64,000 bases of DNA from Boesenbergia rotunda (taxonomy: Eukaryota > Streptophyta > Magnoliopsida > Zingiberales > Zingiberaceae), in assembly GCA_024364735.1 (NCBI GenBank), contig JAGFNQ010005219.1:62001-126000 (forward strand), written 5' to 3'. Of this stretch, positions 56,258 through 64,000 are shown one piece after another. Every line of letters begins with the position of its first letter. Position 1 is the first letter of the stretch. Position numbers and translations under genes: made by a program. Under the pieces are notes generated by a model, which saw nothing but the letters and a program-made list of their open reading frames with translations, did not search any database and was not told the origin of the DNA.

Positions 56258-58551
56258 TGTTGGGACCGGGTGCATGTTGACAAGGATACGAGTTCGTAAA
56301 ATTTTAAATTTTTACGTGCAGCGGAAGAATTTGCATAAAATAATTTCCTAAATTATTTTAACTTCGTATCTAGCATGCAACCTTATAGTGTGTTGACATA
56401 ATCATAAAATGAAACTTTGCAGAAAAGTAAACTAATTTACCATGTACCTCGCGTAACACGAAGTAAGGGACGAGATCCAACCGTAGCGTCCCTTGGAAGC
56501 TCCGCCTCTATTCGCATCCACGCCGAGTTCTCTTCGGGATGACTTCGCAAAGTCACGAGTTTTGTGCCGACGAGAACTACTAGATTCTCTATAGGCACAA
56601 CAAGAAAGATCAAGAGAGGAAAGGGAAACTAACCACCAAGAAAACGGAATCGAATTCCGGGAAGAGAGGAGTCGCTATCCGCTTCTTCTTCTTCTTGTTT
56701 GGTTTCTCCTTCTTGTTGAAGCTCACGGCAACTCACAAGGGGAGGAGAGGGTTGCGCCGGCCCTAGTTCTTCAAGAGGGCGCCGGCCCTAAAACTCCAAG
56801 AGGGCGGCGGCCCTAGGTGGGGAGAAGAGAAAGGAGAAGAGAAAGAGAGGGAGAGAGGGAGCTACTTCTCTTGACAACTCAATTGGAATTAAGGGCTTGC
56901 CTTTGGTTCCTTTATATAGTAGCATCTCCCTTGCCAAGTCTCCCTCTTAACGGAATTAACGGAATTAATTATATGAAATTTATCTTATAAATTCTCTTAT
57001 TAATTATTCCGTTTAAGCCGAGTCTTATTATAACTAATTTATAATAAAACAAATTCTTCTTCTCTTTAAATTATGGAATAAATTTTATAAGAAATTTATA
57101 AACTTTCTTATTATGAAAAAATCAATTCATAATTGATTTTATAAAATTAAAATAAACCAATTCATGGATTATTTTAACTTCCATAAAAAGAATAAATTTC
57201 TACAAATTTATTTATATAAATTTCTTTATACAAATTTATTTATCCATAATTTATAAAATAAATCACACTAGATTTATTTTATTAATTAAACCAATTAAAT
57301 TGGTTTTTCTCCCTTTAATGGCCGGCCAACACCAAGAGGGTGGACACCCTCTTTAGTCGGCCAAAACAACCCGAACCGATCGCGAATTAAACCCATTTAA
57401 TTCGCCCAAAAAGCCTTCAAAAGACTTAGCCATTTTTAGCTTCCATTGCGCCTCTGATTAACTCAGATTCGACTTATTTCTCTTGATCGGAAAATCTAAT
57501 TTTCAACTCGTTTTAAATCCCTCGGATTACTCGTAGTGCGTGTGACTAAATAGACTTTCGATTTATGTTGGCCGTCTATAATCAACCAATTATAAAACGG
57601 TCATGAGTGGCACCTAGTAGTACATCATGACCCCCAATTAATCGAAAGATCAACGGTTTGACCTCAGAAGAAATTATTCTGAAACCCTTCAGCAGCTCTA
57701 ATGAATCGTGCCTCATTCCCTTCACCATCTTATACCCACTTGGTTCAGGACATGGTCTATGTGTGTCAGTCCCCACTAGGCTGACTACGTCACACCTAGC
57801 CCAAGTAGTGTCTTTCTCGTCCTTTGGATTTCTAATTACTCTCATGTATTTAAGAGACTCGCACTCTAAACATGATATACTCTGGCCAGAGGTTTTGAGT
57901 AACAATCCGACGATAGGCCTGGGTATACATCTCCTCGTAAGGAGTGGTGAATCCTTTGTAGGCTGTTCAAACATCTTCGGGCACTTTGGCTTATACCCAA
58001 TCACCCTGGGTCCACACCTCCTTGGAGATGCTTGCTTAAGATGTTAAAGTATAAGTCTCCATGACCAAGATGACTTGAACACCGCAAGTCAAAGGAACAT
58101 CGCACTTAAGCTGCAGTAAGAACTTCATTGACATATCTACATGCAGATTCCATATGAAGTCTTACAGCTAGTCACTCCAATGAACTAGTTCCCTTAACTA
58201 GCATCCATGTTTATCTCCGGACATCCCAATGTCACCAGCCAGTGAGAATCAGCTGATTAGAGAATAACCCATGCTAGTCTCAACAGAATTGATAGTGTTC
58301 GTTTTTATCAATTCATCGACTAGGGATAATTTCAATACTTCACAATTGCACATTAGAGATAATCACTAGTTGTGATCCCATCACAAATTCTCTTATGCTG
58401 TGAGTTGTATTGCAGACATTCAGTACATGAGTTTAAGATCTCAATCAAATACACAAAATATGTATACTCAAATAGTGAATTATCATTTATTAATATAAAT
58501 GTTTACATCATAAGGCGATTGCCTTAGGACACTTCTCTCATATTACTAACA
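56258..58551 (-). repeat. E2 3' LTR
   Basis: 2294 bp, TGTTGGGACC...CTAACA. It is related to but clearly diverged from the E1 LTRs in the first half (56700-57400), so E2 belongs to another subfamily. TATA box at 56909-56918 (TATATAAAGG on the minus strand). Polypurine run AAGTGGGAGTT at 58552-58562. Confidence 0.92.
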
Positions 58552-58565
58552 AACTCCCACTTGGC

Positions 58566-59870
58566 CTAATGCCAATCGCTACGGTATCCAATACCACAGG
58601 CTCTAACATGACCCTTAAACTTGCTTTGAGGCAAGGCCTTAGTTAAAGGATCCGCTATATTCCTTTCAGTGGGAACTCTCTCAATTTGTATGTCATTCCT
58701 ACTTATAATCTCTCTGATCAGATGATAGCGGCGAAGCACGTGTTTGGATCGCTGATGAGACCTTGGTTCCTTTGCTTGTGCAATAGCTCCATTGTTGTCG
58801 CAGTAAACCGGCACTGCTTCATCAATGGTTGGAACCACACCAAGTTCTGAGACAAACTTCTTGATCCAAACAGCTTCCTTTACTGCTTTCGAAGCTGCGA
58901 TATATTCTGCTTCCGTGGTAGAATCCGCTACGGTGTCTTGTTTGGAACTTTTCCAACTTACTGTGCCTCCATTCAAAGTAAATACGTATCCAGACTGTGA
59001 TTTGGAGTCATCCTTATCTGTCTGGAAACTGGCATCTGTATACCCACGTATTACCATATCTACTTCTCCATATATTAGGAACACATCCTTAGTTCTTCTT
59101 AAGTACTTAAGGATTGTCTTGACAGCCGCCCAATGATCCATTCCTGGATCCGACTGGTATCTGCTTGTGACGCTCAAAGCATACGATACATCGGGTCTAG
59201 TACATAACATAGCATACATGATAGATCCTATTGCGGATGCATAGGGAATCTTATTCATGCAAATCCTCTCGTCTTCTGTGCACGGACACATAGACTTTGA
59301 AAGGTTGATCCCATGTCTGATGGGAAGGTAACCTTTCTTGGATTCTGACATGCTAAACCTTTTTAGCACTCGGTCTATATATGTAGACTGCGAAAGACCA
59401 AGCAACCGTTTTGATCTATCTCTATAGATTCTAATCCCAAGGATGTAGGTTGCTTCTCCCAGGTCTTTCATGGAGAAAGTTTTGGACAACCAAATTTTAA
59501 CTGTCTGTAAAACTGATATATCGTTTCCTATAAGTAATATGTCATCGACATATAATACTAGGAATACGACTGCACTCCCACTAACCTTCTTGTACACACA
59601 AGGTTCGTCATGATTTTGTGAGAAATCAAACTCTTTGATTGTCTCATCAAAACGGATGTTCCAGCTCCTAGATGCTTGCTTCAATCCATATATGGATCGT
59701 CGAAGCTTGCACACTTTGGTTTTATCAACCGATGTGAAACCTTCAGGTTGTATCATGTATACATCCTCAAGCAGGTTTCCGTTAAGGAAAGCTGTTTTCA
59801 CATCCATTTGCCATATCTCATAATCATAATGAGCTGCTATGGCTAGGAGCATCCGAATGGATTTAAGCAT
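58566..59870 (-). CDS. pol: E2 reverse transcriptase (most) and RNase H
   Basis: 434 uninterrupted codons. RT: MDVKTAFLNGN with the first catalytic Asp (about residue 26), SIYGLKQASRSW, then YVDD in VLYVDDILLIGND (about residue 127). RNase H: Asp in RGYTDASF (about 280), Glu in DSTTEAEYIAAS (about 317), Asp in VYCDNNGAIAQ (about 358) and the SKHVLRRYHLIREII and ADPLTKALPQ end motifs. The frame starts inside RT: just upstream a TAA at 59909 stands where E1 has CAA. Conserved residues in this part all look intact. Confidence 0.9.
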   Translation of the reverse strand: MLKSIRMLLAIAAHYDYEIWQMDVKTAFLNGNLLEDVYMIQPEGFTSVDKTKVCKLRRSIYGLKQASRSWNIRFDETIKEFDFSQNHDEPCVYKKVSGSAVVFLVLYVDDILLIGNDISVLQTVKIWLSKTFSMKDLGEATYILGIRIYRDRSKRLLGLSQSTYIDRVLKRFSMSESKKGYLPIRHGINLSKSMCPCTEDERICMNKIPYASAIGSIMYAMLCTRPDVSYALSVTSRYQSDPGMDHWAAVKTILKYLRRTKDVFLIYGEVDMVIRGYTDASFQTDKDDSKSQSGYVFTLNGGTVSWKSSKQDTVADSTTEAEYIAASKAVKEAVWIKKFVSELGVVPTIDEAVPVYCDNNGAIAQAKEPRSHQRSKHVLRRYHLIREIISRNDIQIERVPTERNIADPLTKALPQSKFKGHVRACGIGYRSDWH

Positions 59871-60038
59871 AGCTACTGGCGAATAGGTTTCGTCATAATC
59901 AATCCCTTATTTTTGACGATATCCTTTTGCCACTAATCTAGCCTTAAAGGTAACTACATTACCTTCCATGTCGGTTTTCTTCTTGAAAACCCACTTGCAC
60001 CCTATGGGTTTAATCCCTTCAGGTGGGTTAATCAAGTC

Positions 60039-60719
60039 TCATACTTGATTTTCGTACATGGAATCCATTTCCGACTTCATGGCCTCAAGCCAGTTGTCCC
60101 TTTCTGAACTTTTCAGGACATCTTCATAACTGATAGGTTCATCATCGCTTATGAGTAACACGTCGTTCGATTCACTTACGAGAAATCCGTATCTCTCTGG
60201 AATATTGCGTGCCCTATCAGACCTACGAAGAGGTGGTGTTGTTTTAGGTTCAACTGATAGCTCATCACTATGAATTATCGGTTGTGGGCCTAGACTAGGT
60301 GTCTCTGTAATGTCTATTGGAGTTTCTTGAACTTCATCAAGTTCAATGTCACTCCTACTGTTTTCTTGTAAAAGAAATTCTTTTTCTAGAAATACAGCAT
60401 GCCTTGAAACAAACACCTTTTGTTCCAAGGGATGATAGAATTGGTAACCCTTCGTTTCCTTAGGGTATCCAATAAATAGACATTTATCAGACTTAGCATC
60501 CAATTTGTCTGATACAGTCCGCTTCACATAAGCGGGACAACCCCATATCTTAAGGTGAGTTAAGTGAGGTTTCTTACTATTCCATATCTCATATGGAGTA
60601 GTAGAGACTACCTTGGTCGGGACTCTGTTTAGCAAGTAAACAGCTGTCTTAAGTGCATAGCCCCAAAAGGATTTTGGAAGAGTTGCATGATTCATCATCG
60701 ACCTAACCATGTCCATCAA
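60039..60719 (-). pseudogene. pol: E2 integrase end and RT linker (open fragment)
   Basis: 226 codons after the integrase Glu region: MVRSMMNHATLPKSFWGYALKTAVYLLNRVPTK, then the integrase C-terminal domain (CLFIGYPKETKGYQFYHP) and the acidic linker before RT. It ends at TGA (60039-60041) where E1 has TGG. The stretch 60720-60926 carries the catalytic region with stops at 60849 (CGA to TGA relative to E1) and 60926. Confidence 0.85.
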
Positions 60720-60926
60720 GGTTCGGTTGCGCCTCTCAGATACACCATTATGCTGTGGTGTATACGGCGGAGTCCATTGGGACAGTATCCCATTGTCCCT
60801 AAGATAATCTTGAAACTCTTGACTTAAGTATTCACCACCCCGATCGGATCAAAGTATCTTAATACTTTTGCCAAGTTGTTTCTCTACTTCATTTCTGAAC
60901 TCTTTGAATTTCTCAAAGGCTTCAGA

Positions 60927-62114
60927 TTAGTGTTTTATCAAGAACACATACCCAAATCGTGAGTGATCATCGATAAAGGTTATGAAGTAGCTATAACCTC
61001 CTTGTGCAAGAGTTGACATTGGTCCACATACATCAGTATGTATTAGACCAAGCAAATCTCCCACTGGATTACCTTTTCCGGAAAAGGGTAATTTGGTCAT
61101 CTTGCCTTTTAAGCATGATTCGCATGTATCAAATGAACCGGGTTCAAATGATTCCAGAATTCCACATCGGTGTAATTCGGTCATGCGTTTCTTACTTACA
61201 TGGCCAAGACGGCAATGCCAGGTGTAGGAGTCTATTCGATTATCTATTCTAGCATGTTTGTTGCTAACTTCGATATTGAAAACGTCATTGGATAAATCTA
61301 ACGTGTAGATGCCATTGCACAAAGTTCCATTCCCATAAAGAACGCCATTTAAAGTTATGTAACAACAATTGTTACTAAAAGTTAAATGATAACCCTTTTC
61401 ATTTAAGCATGAAATAGATACAATGTTCTTTATTAACGATGGAACGAAATAATAATTATCCAATTCTAAGACACGTCCAGTGGGGAGCTTTAGCAAATAT
61501 GTTCCGATGGCAACAGCAGCAATCTTTGCTCCGTTTTCAACTCGCAAATTCGCTTCTCCTTTGACGAGTCTTCTTCTATTCCTTAGCCCCAGTATGTCAT
61601 TACATATATGTGAGCTACACCCAGTATCAAGTACCCAAGTGTTTGAGGAAATAGAGTGACATTCAGTAACGAAGATACTTGAAGAGGATGGGGTATCGGA
61701 TGCCTTCTCTTTCAAGGACTCAAGATAAATCTTGCAGTTTCTTCGCAAGTGACCCTCCTTGCCACAGTGATGGCAAGTGCCTTTTAGGGTATTTTCAGTC
61801 TTTTTGGCCTTTTTCTCCTTTCCCTTATTCTGTTCTTTGGCCTTCCTCTTAGAACCTTTCTTCGAGGAACCAACTAACAGTACCGTCTTTAGATCCTGCT
61901 TCACAGAAGGCTTTAAAGTCTTCAGCAGGTTGAGCAACTCAGGAAACTGGTCTGGAGTTGCACTTTCGGGAGGACGGTTGGGAAGTTGATCTTCAAGGAC
62001 ATTAGCAAGCTTCTTTGCCTTGAGGACAATCCTCAGGTTTCGAAGCCAGTCCATGAAGTTCGGCCCGGTCAGTTTATTGGTGTCCAAAATGGAACGCAAG
62101 TTTAGAGAAGACAT
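60927..62114 (-). CDS. gag-pol: E2 gag-protease-integrase N-terminal frame with in-frame gag deletion
   Basis: 395 open codons from ATG 62114 (MSSLNLRSILDTNKL). Relative to E1, about 378 bp of the capsid region are missing between TPDQ and PELLNLLK, yet the frame is kept. The zinc knuckle is intact (CHHCGKEGHLRRNC, about residues 114-127). Protease DTG in WVLDTGCSSHIC follows, then GAG-pre-integrase (WHCRLGHVSKKRM) and the first integrase Asp (LIHTDVCGPM). The frame ends at a TAA (60926) in the integrase core; E1 has AAA there, a transversion. The missing capsid middle probably prevents normal particle assembly. Confidence 0.88.
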   Translation of the reverse strand: MSSLNLRSILDTNKLTGPNFMDWLRNLRIVLKAKKLANVLEDQLPNRPPESATPDQFPELLNLLKTLKPSVKQDLKTVLLVGSSKKGSKRKAKEQNKGKEKKAKKTENTLKGTCHHCGKEGHLRRNCKIYLESLKEKASDTPSSSSIFVTECHSISSNTWVLDTGCSSHICNDILGLRNRRRLVKGEANLRVENGAKIAAVAIGTYLLKLPTGRVLELDNYYFVPSLIKNIVSISCLNEKGYHLTFSNNCCYITLNGVLYGNGTLCNGIYTLDLSNDVFNIEVSNKHARIDNRIDSYTWHCRLGHVSKKRMTELHRCGILESFEPGSFDTCESCLKGKMTKLPFSGKGNPVGDLLGLIHTDVCGPMSTLAQGGYSYFITFIDDHSRFGYVFLIKH

Positions 62115-63823
62115 GATCGAGTGATTAACCTAGAAATACAAATTGAGTTTATGTGAGAAGAATGATTAAAGAATGTATCATTATACATTAATAAAATTCC
62201 TATTTATTTTTCAAATTGAATAACCCTTTTTATCAATTCGGGAGATCGTAGGAACATCTCCAAATAGGTTGATATCCAACCATAGATAAGAACCACCATG
62301 GCTGTGGCCATCAAGTTTTCTTAGCTATGAAGGTAGGTAATTATACCGATTACATATCACATATATGTAACTATCACATTATGCTATCAACTAATTGAAT
62401 CTTTGCATAAATCATTGGGTTGTTAACTCTTTAACAAGTATGCGACATTATACATAGCACCCAATTGCACCTCTCTTTACATCGACCTTGGCTGTGGCAC
62501 AACAAATCGATGCTCCAAGCTTAAGGCTGACCCATTAATCAAGAAATAGTTTTAATATGGTTAGAGCTCATTCAACCGCTTAGTCAGGCTTGGATGTGTC
62601 CAACAACCAAAACTAATGATTGACCTCTGACTCCAACTATATTATTCATAAACTAATTCCATGGTTTGAACATGTTGAGTTTCAAGTCGGGTATGGATGT
62701 GTCCATCAACCCAAACGAGAAACAAAACTCCGATTCTAACCATATTAATGGAAGGTGTTGGCCTTAATCTTTTGTAAGGGGTTTTGGGTCTCATCCTTTC
62801 TTTTCTAAGCACATTCATGACATAGAATTATGCCATGACTAACGATTTCCTTAATAAAGTATGTATGTGACTTAAGTTATCAAGTCTCATTAATTGAATT
62901 AGGAACCGGATTTCCTTATTCCAATTTCATACTTTATTAAAGGAATTGTTTTGGGAAACAATTTCCTAAATTGTCATAATTAATTTCGGAAATAATATGT
63001 TCAAGACTTTGATTTCTCTAAATCAAATCTTATTAAATTAAGAGACAAATCCCTTAATTCAACTACATATTATTTTCATGAAAATCTCATTTAAGAAAAC
63101 TCTATAGGAAACCATTTTCCTAATTAATTTTGGAGACAACAATATGTAAGAGCATCACCTCTTCAAACATATTTTATTCATGGATTTAATTAATTACAAC
63201 AAATTGTTTTCTAAGGGTGGCTCCCCGAGGCTCAGATACCCAAAGAAAAGTAATGTGTTGTAAATCCAATTGGACGGCTCCCCGAGGCTCAATCCAAATC
63301 AAACATGACAATTTCAATTAAAAAATTGGGAAATTAAATTACAACAACTAACTTTAAATTGGACGGCTCCCAGAGGCTCAATCCAAAATAAAGAATTTTG
63401 TTGTTAATTTAAAAACCAATTCAAATTTAATTGTCAATTAACTGTCCATGAATTTGTCTAGACTTTCTTAAAAGAAAGTGCCCAAAATTGCGATATTTCA
63501 AAAATAGGTTTTCAGAATAATTGTAAGTTTCTGGTACAAAGGAAACTTACATATTTCCAAAATTGGAAAATTTCTAAAATAGAAAATTTTCTAAAATTGG
63601 AAAGTTTCCAACAATGGGAAATTTTCACAATTATTATAAAATTTCAGAAACTAGAAAATTTCAAACGTTTGCGAAATTTCATGAGGATTTCCAAACTTTG
63701 AAATTCCTAAATCTAAAATTTATTATAATTTGAAAGTTTCCATAATTGGAAAAAATTTTCGAAATTGAGATCATGACAAAGTTTTCCACAAAACAATTAT
63801 ATGATTATGTCGAACACTAACCG
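62115..63823 (-). other. E2 untranslated leader
   Basis: 1709 bp. The outer parts match the E1 leader, but about 790 bp (62251-63038) are absent from E1. That block has repeated phrases such as GATGTGTCCAACAACC/GATGTGTCCATCAACC. Three copies of GGCTCCCCGAGGCTC or a one-base variant occur at 63219-63233, 63276-63290 and 63365-63379. AT-rich inverted repeats follow (63550-63760). No reading frame is convincing. Confidence 0.65.
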
Positions 63824-63835
63824 GCTCTGATACCA
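63824..63835 (-). promoter_or_regulatory. E2 primer-binding site
   Basis: TGGTATCAGAGC on the minus strand, one base from the 5' LTR that starts at 63837. Confidence 0.9.
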
Positions 63836-63836
63836 C

Positions 63837-64000
63837 TGTTGGGACCGGGTGCATGTTGACAAGGATACGAGTTCGTAAAATTTTAAATTTTTACGTGCAG
63901 CGGAAGAATTTGCATAAAATAATTTCCTAAATTATTTTAACTTCGTATCTAGCATGCAACCTTATAGTGTGTTGACATAATCATAAAATGAAACTTTGCG
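63837..64000 (-). repeat. E2 5' LTR (start only)
   Basis: 164 bp, near-identical to 56258-56421. The LTR continues beyond the window. Confidence 0.9.

Larger units (their letters stand above)
56258..64000 (-). mobile_element. Element E2: Ty1/copia retrotransposon, best-preserved pol in the window
   Basis: Same family as E1. It holds a complete 3' LTR (56258-58551), pol, gag, a long leader and the first 164 bp of the 5' LTR (from 63837) at the window edge. The left target copy is probably CCCAA (56253-56257); the right one is outside. It inserted into D2 1.97 kb from E1 and in the same orientation. Confidence 0.92.

Overview
This window is plant nuclear DNA made almost entirely of nested LTR retrotransposons. 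Nothing in it looks like a host protein gene, rRNA or tRNA gene. Evidence for a plant: Ty1/copia and Ty3/gypsy polyproteins with plant-type gag and integrase domains, primer-binding sites matching plant initiator Met-tRNA (TGGTATCAGAGC), Sirevirus-like copia elements with an extra 3' gene, and a chromovirus-like gypsy element with LTRs of about 3.3 kb. The species cannot be named from this; a large, repeat-rich angiosperm genome fits. Several insertions are dated relative to each other by target-site duplications (TSDs) visible in the sequence.

Layout. (A) 1-6118: 5' end of a Sirevirus-like copia element on the minus strand. Its LTR is split by a solo gypsy LTR (G1, 2536-5979, TSD CCACG). (Island) 6119-6213: 95 bp not assigned to any element. 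(B) 6214-31755: 5' end of a related Sirevirus-like element on the plus strand. Its LTR is split by copia element C (6602-15705, itself rearranged and carrying solo gypsy LTR G2 at 11229-14412, TSD GCGAC) and by a 12.3-kb Sirevirus-like element D on the minus strand (15995-28313, TSD GTGTT/GTTTT). B's gag follows, and its pol is cut in the protease. (F) 31756-about 42645: a copia 5' LTR plus about 110 bp, split by the gypsy element G3 (32152-41276, TSD GCATA). (D2) from about 42646: a second member of the D family on the minus strand, starting inside its 3' LTR. It is split by two members of copia family E: E1 (44923-54281, TSD GAAGA) and E2 (56258 to beyond the window).

Functionally the window is a graveyard. 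E2 keeps the longest reading frames (434 codons of RT/RNase H, 395 codons of gag-protease-integrase). D keeps protease-integrase but has lost the reverse-transcriptase core. G3 keeps gag and a broken integrase only. Most disabling stops that can be compared between copies are C-to-T type changes, as expected for methylated, silenced DNA.

The most interesting signal is in the D family. Both copies carry a third gene between RNase H and the 3' LTR, in the envelope-like position. The sequence suggests it is spliced: an 11-nt coding exon (ATG..CCTAA followed by GTAAG), an intron of about 340 nt ending TTTAG, and a long second exon, with splice phase and frame conserved in both copies. Upstream lies an array of the same palindromes (GATCGGT-N-ACCGATC) that fill the LTR U3. 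This suggests, but does not prove, an internal transcription unit under the same cis elements as the LTR promoter. The LTR also holds a tandem array of small hairpins whose stem arms covary.
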